Source: CAYPHJ01 sp964410485
Lineage (GTDB): Bacteria > Desulfobacterota > Binatia > UBA9968
Direction of reading: 5' to 3'
DNA: 44,516 nucleotides
Assembly: GCA_964410485.1 (NCBI GenBank)
Contig: CAYPHJ010000033.1
Location: 1 to 44,516 of the forward strand
Position numbers and translations under genes: made by a program
The notes under the pieces: model-generated
Seen by the model: the letters and a program-made list of their open reading frames with translations, nothing else
Databases searched by the model: none
Told to the model about the DNA's origin: nothing
Shown: positions 1 to 8,377 of the stretch, in pieces
How the letters are laid out: each line of letters begins with the position of its first letter
How positions within the stretch are numbered: position 1 is the stretch's first letter

Positions 1-6
1 AAAATA

Positions 7-36
7 GTTCGAGGTTCGGCGTTCGACGTTCTGGAG
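7..36. repeat. GTTCGA-type degenerate word repeat
   Basis: A short run of GTTCGA/GTTCGG/GTTCGACGTTC words at the window edge. Similar GAACGTTGAACTTTGAACC words follow the palindromic repeats near 35.87, 38.42 and 40.94 kb and appear near 10.58 and 10.78 kb. Any partner arm would lie outside the window. Confidence 0.4.
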
Positions 37-44
37 AAGGAATT

Positions 45-217
45 ACACCACAGAGACCCAGCGCGGCAGAGCCGCAACCAAATGGGAAAAAGAGTTCACC
101 ACGAAGGCACGAAGAGTACGAAGGAAGAAAGTATTTTTCGAAACTCTTTATCCGATCTTCGTGTCCTTCGCGCGCTTCGTGGTGAGATAGGATTTCTGTG
201 ATTTCTGTACGGTGTGA
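45..217. repeat. Intergenic inverted word repeat (CACGAAG family)
   Basis: The gap before the first gene is built of paired inverted arms. The inner arms are runs of CACGAAG words at 95-127 and of CTTCGTG words at 157-186, about 30 bases apart. The outer arms are ACACCACAGAGACC at 45-58 and TCTGTGATTTCTGT plus GGTGTG at 194-217. The transcript could fold into one long imperfect hairpin. Such CACGAAG repeats occur between genes in many environmental bacteria. No gene is visible from 1 to 229. Confidence 0.6.
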
Positions 218-229
218 AGGGAAACCAAC

Positions 230-778
230 ATGGCAAGAATCGCTACAATTGCAACGAAGCAGGAGCTGGCGCCCGAGCACCAGCCAGTCTATGATGCGAT
301 CGCCAAGAGTCGCGGGCGCGTCGGCGGTCCGTTTACCGTGCTCCTCCATAGCCCGGCCATCGCGGAGCGAACTGCACACCTGGGCACGTATATTCGCTTT
401 GAGTCGCGCCTGGATCCGAAGACCATCGAGCTTGCCGCCCTTGCCGCGGCGCGCGCGCTCGAGTGCAAACACGAATGGGCAGCTCACGTCGAGCATGCGC
501 AGAAAGCGGGAATTCCGCTTGAAACCATTCGTTCGATCCATCAGAAAAAAGAGCCACAGTTATTATCGTTCGAGGACGCGCAGATCGTGAGTTACGTGCA
601 GGAGCTGCTGCGCTCGCACCGCGTCAGCGAAGCGACTTTTCAGGCGTTGTACGGCCGCTTGGGCGAACAGGGACTAGTGGAGTTGACGGCCACCGTCGGG
701 TACTATGCCATGCTCGCCTGTACGCTGAATGCCTTTGACGTCGCCACGGTAAAGGCGCCGGAAGAGTTCAAGATTTAA
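230..778 (+). CDS. Carboxymuconolactone decarboxylase (CMD) family protein
   Basis: A protein of 182 residues with the all-helical CMD/AhpD fold signature. The stretch E78-C79-K80-H81-E82-W83 followed by H86 is the family motif. It has only one cysteine where AhpD peroxidases have CxxC, so it is unlikely to be a disulfide-reducing AhpD and sits with the CMD/decarboxylase-like branch. Substrate and pathway cannot be read from sequence. It is preceded by a repeat-filled gap and followed 51 bases later by an unrelated membrane protein, so it is probably transcribed alone. Length is normal for the longer CMD proteins. Confidence 0.8.
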   Translation: MARIATIATKQELAPEHQPVYDAIAKSRGRVGGPFTVLLHSPAIAERTAHLGTYIRFESRLDPKTIELAALAAARALECKHEWAAHVEHAQKAGIPLETIRSIHQKKEPQLLSFEDAQIVSYVQELLRSHRVSEATFQALYGRLGEQGLVELTATVGYYAMLACTLNAFDVATVKAPEEFKI

Positions 779-829
779 CATAGGTAAAACTGCGACGCAC
801 TGTAATCGAACGCTGAGTTCCGGAGGGCG

Positions 830-2557
830 ATGGCACACTCAAGCGTTCCGAGTCTCAGGTCCAGCCCTTTTATTGTCAACCTCAAGCTAACACCTCTCGC
901 CGGCATGACGAAAAGTAAAAAATCTTCTCCTGAGCGCGAAGAGCCTTCCTCTCGCAGCGCAGCTAAGACGGTACCGACTCAAAAGCGGCGATCGGATGAA
1001 CGGGAGCATATTATTCAAAACGTCCTCGTGCTTATGCTGCTGGCAATTTCTGGATACTTTCTTGCTCACCAAATCGATCTGACCACCGGGGACCTTGGAC
1101 GGCATCTGAAGAATGGACAGATTTTTGTGCAAGACAGGTTGGTTCCGAATACCAATCTGTACTCCTATACTTACCCCGATTACCCGTTCGTCAACCATCA
1201 CTGGGCGAGCGGTGTCGTCTTTTATTTGATCGAGCGGCTTTTGGGGTTTGCCGGTCTATCGCTTGCCTTCATCGGCCTTAGCATGGCGACACTTTTTATT
1301 TTTCTACATATCGCCATCAAGTATTCCTCCTTCTTCGTGGCCGGCCCGATAGCCCTGGCCGTGATCCCGGTTTTGATCACGCGGCACGAGTTCCGACCCG
1401 AGACATTCAGCTATTTTTTTTGTGGGCTGTTTCTTTACATTCTGTGGGGGTACAAACGCCGCGCGCTTCATTTCTCTTGGCTACTTTTACTGCCCGTTTT
1501 CGCGGTACTCTGGGTCAACCTTCACATTTATTTTTTTATCGGCGTTGTGCTGGTGGCGCTGTTGTTGTTCGAACTGGCGCTGCTGTCCGTCCTTAGAAAA
1601 CAGCCGGCGATGTATTCACAAGCCAAAGGAATGGCAATCGTCCTCGTATTGACGATATTGGCCACGTGTGTAAATCCGGCCGGGATATGGGGATCTCTTT
1701 ATCCGCTTTTCATTTTACGTGAGTACGAGTTCCCTGTTATTGAAAACTACTCGATTCCGGCTATTTTGAGCGAAGGCTTTCAATTCCATCCGCTCCCCTA
1801 CTTTTTCATCGTTTTTGCTTTGCTCTGTGTGAGCTGGTTGTATGCGATCATCAAACAACGTGCGAGTCTATCCGCGGGCAACTTTCTGTTGAGCTTGATT
1901 CTTTCCGCAATGGCATGGATCGCCATCCGAAATTTCGCGCTTTTTGCCTATTTCACCCTACCGATTGCCGCAGTAAATCTAAGCGGCGTTCAGGGAAGCG
2001 GTCAACCAGGCGCGGGACGCGGCACGCGCAAGCTGGCGGCTAGCTTGGGAATCATTTCACTGGCCCTGGTACTGATAAACCCGCAGTTCTTCGTAAGCAG
2101 CAATCGGGGCCGTGTGGGAATCGCTCTTGAGGCAGACAATCGCGCCGCCGCCGAGTTCGTTCTAACACAGAGCCTGCAGGGACCGATTTTTAACAATTTT
2201 GATGTCGCTGGCTATTTGATCTACCATCTGTTTCCCGAGCACCGCGTGTTTGTCGATAACCGTCCGGAAGCTTATCCGGGGTCTTTTTTTAGGGACGTTT
2301 ATTTTCCGCTTCAAATAGATGAGGAAAGTTGGACGAGGATAAGCGAGTTTTATGGTTTTAACCTCATTTTCTTCAACCATCGGGATCGTTCCTTCATGGG
2401 CGAGCAATTTATCGTGCGGCGCGTGCTGGATCCTTTGTGGGCACCCGTCTTTGTTGATAAAGACGTTATCATTCTGGTCAGGAGATATGGCCCTAACCAA
2501 CCGACTATAACGAAATATGAGCTACCTAAAGAGCGGATATTGATAAGATCGCAGTGA
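830..2557 (+). CDS. Polytopic membrane protein, glycosyltransferase 39-like
   Basis: A protein of 575 residues. A polar lysine- and serine-rich N-terminus of about 65 residues precedes roughly ten hydrophobic segments. After the first membrane span comes a loop starting TTGDLGRHLKNG and continuing through VPNTNLYSYTYP and VNHHWASG. This resembles the first extracytoplasmic loop of PMT/ArnT-like (GT-C) glycosyltransferases, where an acidic residue binds the lipid-linked sugar donor. The soluble C-terminus contains DNRPEAYPG. The start is supported by GGAGGG a few bases upstream; an alternative ATG at 905 would remove 25 residues. Donor and acceptor are unknown and no glycan genes lie nearby. 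Confidence 0.6.
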   Translation: MAHSSVPSLRSSPFIVNLKLTPLAGMTKSKKSSPEREEPSSRSAAKTVPTQKRRSDEREHIIQNVLVLMLLAISGYFLAHQIDLTTGDLGRHLKNGQIFVQDRLVPNTNLYSYTYPDYPFVNHHWASGVVFYLIERLLGFAGLSLAFIGLSMATLFIFLHIAIKYSSFFVAGPIALAVIPVLITRHEFRPETFSYFFCGLFLYILWGYKRRALHFSWLLLLPVFAVLWVNLHIYFFIGVVLVALLLFELALLSVLRKQPAMYSQAKGMAIVLVLTILATCVNPAGIWGSLYPLFILREYEFPVIENYSIPAILSEGFQFHPLPYFFIVFALLCVSWLYAIIKQRASLSAGNFLLSLILSAMAWIAIRNFALFAYFTLPIAAVNLSGVQGSGQPGAGRGTRKLAASLGIISLALVLINPQFFVSSNRGRVGIALEADNRAAAEFVLTQSLQGPIFNNFDVAGYLIYHLFPEHRVFVDNRPEAYPGSFFRDVYFPLQIDEESWTRISEFYGFNLIFFNHRDRSFMGEQFIVRRVLDPLWAPVFVDKDVIILVRRYGPNQPTITKYELPKERILIRSQ

Positions 2558-2636
2558 TATGTTTTACGCTGGTAACGGGCCCCGGCGCCCACATCCTGAG
2601 GGAGACTTTTGCTGTCACTGATTTTGCGGAGGAGAG

Positions 2637-3407
2637 ATGAAACTCGAGAACCAAGTCGCAGTCATTACGGGAGCTGGACGCAACATCGGTAAGGCCATCG
2701 CCGAGCTGTTTGCCGCGGAAGGGGCAAAAGTTGCCGTGGCCGAGACGCACGAGGGCCGCGGGCAGGCTGTCGTTAACGAAATCCAACGATCCGGTCATGA
2801 GGCGACCCTGGTGCTGGGCGATGTCTCAAGTTCGTCCGATGTTCAGGCCATGGTGCGTAATGTCGTGGCGCGCTTCGGCGGCATCGACATACTGGTCAAT
2901 AATGCGGCGCTCACGGATCGGGCCAATATTCTCAACAGCACGGAAGAAGAGTTCGACCGCGTGATTGCCGTCAGCCTCAAGGGCCCTTATTTGGTGGCAA
3001 AGCATGTCGCGGCGCAGATGGCCCAACAGGGCAGGGGGGGCAAGATCGTCAATCTAGCCTCCACCTCGGGCATGCTCGGCCGCACGGATGGTATCGCTTA
3101 TGCCGCCGCCAAAGGTGGCGTCATCAATCTCACCCGGGCCATGGCGGTTCAGCTTTCGCCTTACAAGATTCGCGTCAACTGCCTGGTTCCCAACCGCTCT
3201 GGTTCTCCGGTCGGAATGGATGATGACGTCACCGGCGACCGCGCTTTTCAGAACCTGGCGGGTCGCCTGGGAACGGCAGCAGATCAGGCGAAAGCGGCGC
3301 TTTTTCTCGTCAGTGATGAATCCGATTTTATTTATGGTCATGCGCTTGTGGTCGATGGCGGGGTCACGGCGACGGCCAATTTTCCCAAAGAACAGTTCGT
3401 CAAGTAA
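2637..3407 (+). CDS. SDR family NAD(P)-dependent oxidoreductase
   Basis: A classical short-chain dehydrogenase/reductase of 256 residues. The dinucleotide-binding TGAGRNIG spans residues 11-18, NNAA follows strand 4, and the catalytic set is S142, Y155 and K159 (YAAAK). The typical C-terminal VDGG is present. The usual PG after strand 6 is PN here. Substrate cannot be assigned; the family oxidises or reduces alcohols and ketones, for example FabG-like acyl chains. It has a strong GGAGGAG site upstream. The next gene starts 78 bases on and encodes a peptide-transporter ATPase. Confidence 0.9.
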   Translation: MKLENQVAVITGAGRNIGKAIAELFAAEGAKVAVAETHEGRGQAVVNEIQRSGHEATLVLGDVSSSSDVQAMVRNVVARFGGIDILVNNAALTDRANILNSTEEEFDRVIAVSLKGPYLVAKHVAAQMAQQGRGGKIVNLASTSGMLGRTDGIAYAAAKGGVINLTRAMAVQLSPYKIRVNCLVPNRSGSPVGMDDDVTGDRAFQNLAGRLGTAADQAKAALFLVSDESDFIYGHALVVDGGVTATANFPKEQFVK

Positions 3408-3485
3408 GGGCTCTGGAGCGGGCAATACGTGTCTGGTAAAGTCCATGTCTCGCGTTAATGTCGTGAATCGCGCGCCGGGCTTGTT

Positions 3486-4451
3486 ATGATCGATTTGCTT
3501 CGGGTCAAGAACCTTCAAACTTCGTTCTTTACTCCCGAGGGAGAGGTGCGCGCCATTGACGGCGTGAGCTTCGAAATTGGCGAAAGTAAGACCCTCGGTC
3601 TTGTGGGCGAGTCCGGATGTGGCAAGAGCGTGACTTCGCTTTCAATTATGCGCCTCATCCCTAACCCTCCGGGAAAGATCGTTGGCGGTGAAATTGAGTA
3701 CCGCGGCCGCGATCTGCTCGAGCTCAGCAGCGAAGAGATGCGCAAGATCCGCGGTAACGAGATCTCAATGATTTTTCAGGAGCCGATGACCTCCCTCAAT
3801 CCGGTCTTTACGGTGGGCAATCAGATTGGCGAAGCGATTCGGCTGCATCAGGGCCTGGGAAAAAAGGAAACCCGTGATAAGACCGTTGAGATGCTCCGCT
3901 TGGTGAAGATTGCCGATCCCGAATCGCGCGTGGATTCGTATCCCCACCAGTTGAGCGGCGGCATGCGCCAGCGCGTGATGATTGCCATGGCGCTTTCTTG
4001 CAATCCAAGCCTGCTCATTGCCGACGAACCGACGACGGCGTTGGATGTGACCATACAGGCTCAGATCCTGGAGCTGATGAAAGAGTTGCAAGACAAAATC
4101 GGCATGGCGCTACTGCTGATTACCCACGATCTCGGCGTGGTTGCCGAACAAGCCGATGACGTGGCTATTATGTACGCGGGAAAAATCGCCGAGCGCGCAA
4201 GCGCGCGCAAAATCTTTGCCCGGCCGCTTCATCCCTATACCATTGGCTTGTTGAATTCACTTCCGGGTACGGGAGCAAAAAAGAAAAAACGTCTCGAAGC
4301 GATTCCGGGCGTCGTGCCGAGTCCGCTCAACCTGCCGGGCGGCTGCCGGTTTCGCGATCGTTGTCCGAACGCGCAAGACATGTGCGCGGCGCAAGAGCCG
4401 CAGCTTGTCGAAAAGGAGGCGGGCCACTGGGTGGCGTGCCATTATGCATAA
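3486..4451 (+). CDS. dppD: Oligo/dipeptide ABC transporter ATP-binding protein (DppD/OppD-like)
   Basis: A protein of 321 residues in the peptide/nickel importer ATPase family. Walker A GESGCGKS is at residues 41-48, the ABC signature LSGGMRQR begins at 156, and Walker B LLIADEP begins at 176. The C-terminal oligopeptide/dipeptide extension carries the cysteine cluster CRFRDRCPNAQDMC that some members use for an Fe-S cluster. It should energise uptake of peptides or related solutes as a heterodimer with the ATPase that starts at 4695. No permease or solute-binding protein gene occurs in this window, so those would be encoded elsewhere. Substrate is not resolved. Confidence 0.9.
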   Translation: MIDLLRVKNLQTSFFTPEGEVRAIDGVSFEIGESKTLGLVGESGCGKSVTSLSIMRLIPNPPGKIVGGEIEYRGRDLLELSSEEMRKIRGNEISMIFQEPMTSLNPVFTVGNQIGEAIRLHQGLGKKETRDKTVEMLRLVKIADPESRVDSYPHQLSGGMRQRVMIAMALSCNPSLLIADEPTTALDVTIQAQILELMKELQDKIGMALLLITHDLGVVAEQADDVAIMYAGKIAERASARKIFARPLHPYTIGLLNSLPGTGAKKKKRLEAIPGVVPSPLNLPGGCRFRDRCPNAQDMCAAQEPQLVEKEAGHWVACHYA

Positions 4452-4453
4452 GA

Positions 4454-4694
4454 TCGTGGCTCGTGCTCGTCACTCGTGATTCGTTACGGGCATAGGCTGG
4501 GTTAAGACTCTTGACATTAGGAAGTTGGCGAAAAACGACTGCCAGAAGATTCATGCCGCCAGCTTCGGCCCGTCACCTTGGCGGCTTTGCGCCTTTGGGG
4601 TAGATATGATTTTTGGCTGTCGTCTTCGATTCAGAATTGCAAATACCTCGATCAGGGTTTCTTACGAGCACGATTGACGAGCCACGAGCACGAC
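4454..4694. repeat. Inverted CTCGTG/CACGAG word repeat between the two ATPase genes
   Basis: Left arm 4454-4485 (CGTGGCTCGTGCTCGTCACTC and onward) is largely complementary to right arm 4664-4694 (CGAGCACGATTGACGAGCCA and onward), with about 180 bases between. The right arm ends directly at the ATG of the next gene and leaves no Shine-Dalgarno sequence there. Inside I see no gene. It looks like an insertion that separated two genes normally in one operon. Confidence 0.6.
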
Positions 4695-5696
4695 ATGGCC
4701 CTTTTAGAAATCCATGAATTAAAAAAATACTTCCCGGTCGGCAGGGGCTTGTTTTCCCGCAACAAGGACGTGGTCAAGGCTGTCGATGGCGTGAGCCTCA
4801 GCGTCGAAGAAGGGGAAACATTGGGTATCGTGGGTGAGTCAGGGTGCGGAAAGTCGACGCTTGGACGGGTTATCCTGCGTCTGATCGAGCCGACCAGCGG
4901 GGAAATTCGTTTTTCTGGTAAGAATTTGCTCGCGCTGTCACAAGGCGAGTTGCGTGACATGCGGCGGCAAATGCAGATCATTTTTCAAGACCCGTACGCA
5001 TCGCTAAATCCGCGAATGCGGGTGGGCGATATCATCGGAGAGGGGCTGGAGATTCACAAATTGGCCAGAGGCAAGGCCAAGCGCGACCGGGTATTGGAGT
5101 TGCTCGGGCAAGTTGGCCTGAGACCCGACCATTACGACCGCTATCCTCACGAGTTCAGCGGCGGGCAACGCCAACGCATTGGCATCGCACGGGCGCTGGC
5201 GGTAAATCCAAGGTTTATCGTTGCCGATGAGCCGGTTTCCTCCCTGGATGTTTCTATTCAAGCCCAGATTATCAACCTCCTGCAGGAGCTGCAGGAAAAA
5301 ATGCATCTCACGTACTTTTTCATCTCCCACGATCTGCGCGTTGTCGAGCATATCAGTCATCGAGTGGCCATCATGTACCTGGGAAAAATCGTTGAGGTGG
5401 CGGAAAGCGAAACCATCTATACAGATGCCAAACATCCATATACGCGGGCTTTGCTCTCGGCGGTTCCCATGATTAACGGTCAGAAGCAGCAGCGAATGGT
5501 TCTTGAAGGTGATGTGCCCAGCCCGGTACGCCCGCCGCCGGGGTGCAGCTTTCACCCGCGCTGCCCCCATCGGGAAGGGGTCTGCGAGGAGAACGAGCCT
5601 TTCCTGGAATTCGACTCGGCCGGGCACGGGGTCGCCTGCCACGTATTTGGCCCCGGCAAACTGAAATCAACAGCAGCCCCCCTGAGTCGTTCCTGA
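4695..5696 (+). CDS. dppF: Oligo/dipeptide ABC transporter ATP-binding protein (DppF/OppF-like)
   Basis: A protein of 333 residues from ATG 4695, where the conserved MALLEIHELKKYFPV begins; upstream in-frame codons encode only repeat-derived sequence. Walker A GESGCGKST spans residues 47-55, the signature is FSGGQRQRIG and Walker B is IVADEPVSSLD. The family's C-terminal cysteine-rich segment (CSFHPRCPHREGVC) is present. It should pair with the preceding ATPase to drive a peptide importer. The start codon abuts the right arm of an inverted repeat and lacks a visible ribosome binding site, so translation here may be weak or depend on RNA structure. Confidence 0.88.
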   Translation: MALLEIHELKKYFPVGRGLFSRNKDVVKAVDGVSLSVEEGETLGIVGESGCGKSTLGRVILRLIEPTSGEIRFSGKNLLALSQGELRDMRRQMQIIFQDPYASLNPRMRVGDIIGEGLEIHKLARGKAKRDRVLELLGQVGLRPDHYDRYPHEFSGGQRQRIGIARALAVNPRFIVADEPVSSLDVSIQAQIINLLQELQEKMHLTYFFISHDLRVVEHISHRVAIMYLGKIVEVAESETIYTDAKHPYTRALLSAVPMINGQKQQRMVLEGDVPSPVRPPPGCSFHPRCPHREGVCEENEPFLEFDSAGHGVACHVFGPGKLKSTAAPLSRS

Positions 5697-5708
5697 CCTC
5701 GCTGGCGG

Positions 5709-5736
5709 TTGAATTCACGGATCAGAATGCTAGAAT
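5709..5736 (+). promoter_or_regulatory. Predicted sigma-70 promoter of greA
   Basis: TTGAAT (5709-5714) and TAGAAT (5731-5736) are separated by 16 bases and predict a start near 5743. This leaves a leader of about 100 bases before greA. Assigned by eye from consensus only. Confidence 0.45.
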
Positions 5737-5741
5737 CCGTG

Positions 5742-5827
5742 GAAGCTTGGGTTGGCGGAAAAACGCCAGGCCGTGGCTGCTTCAAAAGAGCCTCTCAGGA
5801 TAACATCCCGAGGGGTTTTTGTTTTGT
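5742..5827 (+). terminator. Structured greA leader with terminator-like hairpin
   Basis: Two structures follow the promoter. The first is GAAGC (5742-5746) paired with GCTTC (5779-5783), enclosing GGCG/CGCC (5754-5757 with 5764-5767). The second is an imperfect hairpin, CCTC..GGA with TCC..GAGG (5791-5814), followed at once by TTTTTGTTTT. This resembles an intrinsic terminator and lies just upstream of the greA ribosome binding site, so it could attenuate greA. E. coli greA is known to have a leader terminator that yields the GraL RNA; the analogy is inference. Confidence 0.45.
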
Positions 5828-5841
5828 AGAGGAGTTGGAGT

Positions 5842-6330
5842 ATGGCGACTCAGGATGCTCGCGTGCCAATGACAAACCAGGGCTATCAGCGTTTGATGGA
5901 GGAGCTGAAGCGGCTGAAAGCGGTGGAAAGACCGAAGCTAGTTCAGGAAATCGAGGAGGCGAGAGGCCACGGCGATCTTTCCGAAAACGCCGAGTTTCAC
6001 GCGGCCAAGGAACGGCAATCGCTGCTGGACGTGCAGATCCGGGAGATTGAAGATCGCTTGGCGCGCGCTCAGGTCATCGAGGTCTCAAAACTCTCGGGGG
6101 ACAAGGTTGTTTTTGGCGCAACGGTGGCCCTCGCTGATGGTGATACCGGGGAGAAGGTGGTATATCAAATCGTGGGTGATCATGAGGCGGAGCCGAAGAA
6201 CGGAAAAATTTCGATCAGCTCTCCGGTCGCTCGGGCTTTGATCGGCAGGAGTGAGGGAGACGAGGTTCAGGTCCGTACCCCCACGGGCGTCCGTTCATTC
6301 GAGATTCTGAGCGTAGAGTATATCGATTAG
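5842..6330 (+). CDS. greA: Transcription elongation factor GreA
   Basis: GreA of 162 residues. An N-terminal coiled coil covers about residues 12-80 and carries the conserved acidic tip DLSENAEF, whose Asp and Glu reach into the RNA polymerase secondary channel and stimulate cleavage of backtracked RNA. The C-terminal globular domain (about 85-160) contains SPVARALIGRSEGDEV. The length matches the family. GAGGAGTTGGAG precedes the ATG. It follows a predicted promoter and a terminator-like leader and so probably has its own expression unit. Confidence 0.97.
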   Translation: MATQDARVPMTNQGYQRLMEELKRLKAVERPKLVQEIEEARGHGDLSENAEFHAAKERQSLLDVQIREIEDRLARAQVIEVSKLSGDKVVFGATVALADGDTGEKVVYQIVGDHEAEPKNGKISISSPVARALIGRSEGDEVQVRTPTGVRSFEILSVEYID

Positions 6331-6343
6331 ATCGGCAGCGTTC

Positions 6344-8377
6344 GTGGGGCGGCCTTGCGAGAAAGGGATGAGCTTCCTTTCAGCCGCAAACGCATGTCAA
6401 TCTTCTGCTGGGGCGGGCGCAGATGTGGCGGCCATTACCGCCTGTTTGTCTCGTATTCGGGTTTGGTTCTCGGGTACCGCGAAGGCTCTAATTCTTTTGT
6501 TGGGCTTTGTGCTGTTTCCAGCCCTGGCTTATGCCGAGATCGCGATTGTTCCCCACATTGGTTTCCGCGGCGTTTTTCACTTGGGTCAGCCGTTTCCGCT
6601 CAATGTTGAGCTGACAAACTCCGGCCGTCCCGTCGAAGGGACTTTAATAGTCCGTGTCTGGAAGGGCGGCGCCGCCAAAGGGGGCAATCCCTATCCTCTC
6701 GAGCACCGAAGAGACGTCTATCTTGCCGCCCAATCACGCAGGAATCTTCAGTTTACCATCGAGCCTGACTTTGTCAGCCGGCCGCTTACCGTCACGTTCT
6801 CAACGGCGCTTGGCCAGGTCTCGCGCGAGTTAGACCTGCGGAGATATTTTTCGCCGTCTCCCGTGATCTTGTTTGCCAGCGATGGGAGGACCATTCCAGC
6901 TCTCTCGCTCGGCCCCTCTTCATCCAACCGGCTCATTTCGTTGACCCTATCCGAATTGCCTTCGGACGCGCGCGCTTTGCTCGGCGTGTCGCACCTGATC
7001 TTCTACGACCCGTCATTTCGGGAGCTTTCTCGTGCACAGTTGCGCGCCATTGAAACCTGGCTGAGTGCCGGTGGAAGAATGCTTATACTCGGGAGCCTCA
7101 ATTACGCTCTTTATCAAGAACCGGCGCTCAGCCGCTTTTTGCCGGTTCGCGTCACCGGTGTGAAAAGAATCGGGTTTGTGTCGCCTCTTGACGGCGAACA
7201 ACCATCGCCTGCTATCCAAGTGTGGACCCAGGCTTCAAGCGCTGTAAGAGGGAGAATTCTAGCTGAGACCGAGGGAGTTCCAACTCTGGTGGAAACTCAG
7301 CGAGGCAGGGGCCGGATTACCTATCTATCACTCGATATCGCCCGCCCGCCACTCTCACAGTGGAGTGGCTTACCCAAACTGTTGCGCTATCTATTGGCGC
7401 CCCCGTTAGCCGACGATCCACCGCCTCGGACTCGCTGGGACGACACAATTTTTACTCAACTCGTGATGAGCCCTTCTTTTATTTCCGGCTACGTGCCCAC
7501 CGGGCCGTTGTTTCTCGCTATGGTCGGTTATCTCGGAGGTATCGGCTTGTTTGCATGGCTATGGCACTATCAACGCGTACAGAGCACCAGAGTAGCTCTG
7601 GTATTTTTTGCTTTCGTGGCTGTCAGCACGTGCGGAGGGTATCTCTTTTTTAGTCGCGGCGGTAATATTCCAGACGGCGTTTTGCTCTCCGCGACTGTCT
7701 TGGACAACAGCGCGGATGGTTATGTAGAGGCCCAGTCGGGGGTGGCGCTTTTTTCAACACAAACACGCGATTACGGCGTGCAACTAAAAAATGGCTGGTT
7801 GGCATGGGTACCTGTCTCAAACCAGAGCAAAAACATGGCGGCGGCAGCCATGGTGGCGGAGAACGGGGGGGATTTCAGCCGCTTTCGGTTGCCGCTCCGG
7901 GAATGGGACTACCGTTTGTTCCGGTTGCGCTTTGTCGATCGATTTCCTTTGATTGCTGATATGCGGCAGCAGGGTGACAAGCTCCTTATGGCGATCAACA
8001 ACCGAACCCCCAATGATTTGTTGGGTTGTTGGCTGGTTCTGCCTGGTCAGCGTTATGACTTGGGCGATATTCCAAGGGGCGCGACCTGGACAAGAGAGTT
8101 TTCGCTAGAGCCGCGCGCCTCTGACCCGGGCGGGTTTGCCCGCGCCGATAACGTGGATTTTCGCGGCCTGCCCTTCAAGGACAAAACCCACGAGATTTTA
8201 TTTCACTCCTCGATGTTTCCGCGCGACGAGGGGCGCTGGAGCCGCGGAGCGGCAATATTTTTCGGCTGGGTGGCAAATCCCGAGCGCTGGGTTTCAGTGG
8301 AGGACGAGCGCCTGCGCGCCTATGACTACGCGCTTTTTCGTGCCATCATTCCTCTGGAAATGACGGAAGAAGAATGA
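6344..8377 (+). CDS. Exported/membrane protein of the MoxR-VWA cluster
   Basis: The reading frame begins at GTG 6344; ATG 6368 or a later codon is also possible, because the hydrophobic signal ending ALAYA is at about residues 45-65. After a probable cleavage site lies a beta-rich domain (about 65-165), then a Rossmann-like segment running from PVILFASDG to GGRMLILGS, similar to the glutamine-amidotransferase-like modules of VWA-containing membrane proteins. Membrane spans follow at about residues 380-440, then a C-terminal soluble domain. It overlaps the next gene by 4 bases. The role is inferred from context: an envelope component of a MoxR-BatA-like system. Confidence 0.6.
   Translation: MGRPCEKGMSFLSAANACQSSAGAGADVAAITACLSRIRVWFSGTAKALILLLGFVLFPALAYAEIAIVPHIGFRGVFHLGQPFPLNVELTNSGRPVEGTLIVRVWKGGAAKGGNPYPLEHRRDVYLAAQSRRNLQFTIEPDFVSRPLTVTFSTALGQVSRELDLRRYFSPSPVILFASDGRTIPALSLGPSSSNRLISLTLSELPSDARALLGVSHLIFYDPSFRELSRAQLRAIETWLSAGGRMLILGSLNYALYQEPALSRFLPVRVTGVKRIGFVSPLDGEQPSPAIQVWTQASSAVRGRILAETEGVPTLVETQRGRGRITYLSLDIARPPLSQWSGLPKLLRYLLAPPLADDPPPRTRWDDTIFTQLVMSPSFISGYVPTGPLFLAMVGYLGGIGLFAWLWHYQRVQSTRVALVFFAFVAVSTCGGYLFFSRGGNIPDGVLLSATVLDNSADGYVEAQSGVALFSTQTRDYGVQLKNGWLAWVPVSNQSKNMAAAAMVAENGGDFSRFRLPLREWDYRLFRLRFVDRFPLIADMRQQGDKLLMAINNRTPNDLLGCWLVLPGQRYDLGDIPRGATWTREFSLEPRASDPGGFARADNVDFRGLPFKDKTHEILFHSSMFPRDEGRWSRGAAIFFGWVANPERWVSVEDERLRAYDYALFRAIIPLEMTEEE

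Noticed and set aside
4578..4694. N-terminal extension of the second transporter ATPase
   Set aside because: The 39 extra residues are encoded by the repeat and its loop. Family proteins start at MALLEIHELKKYF.
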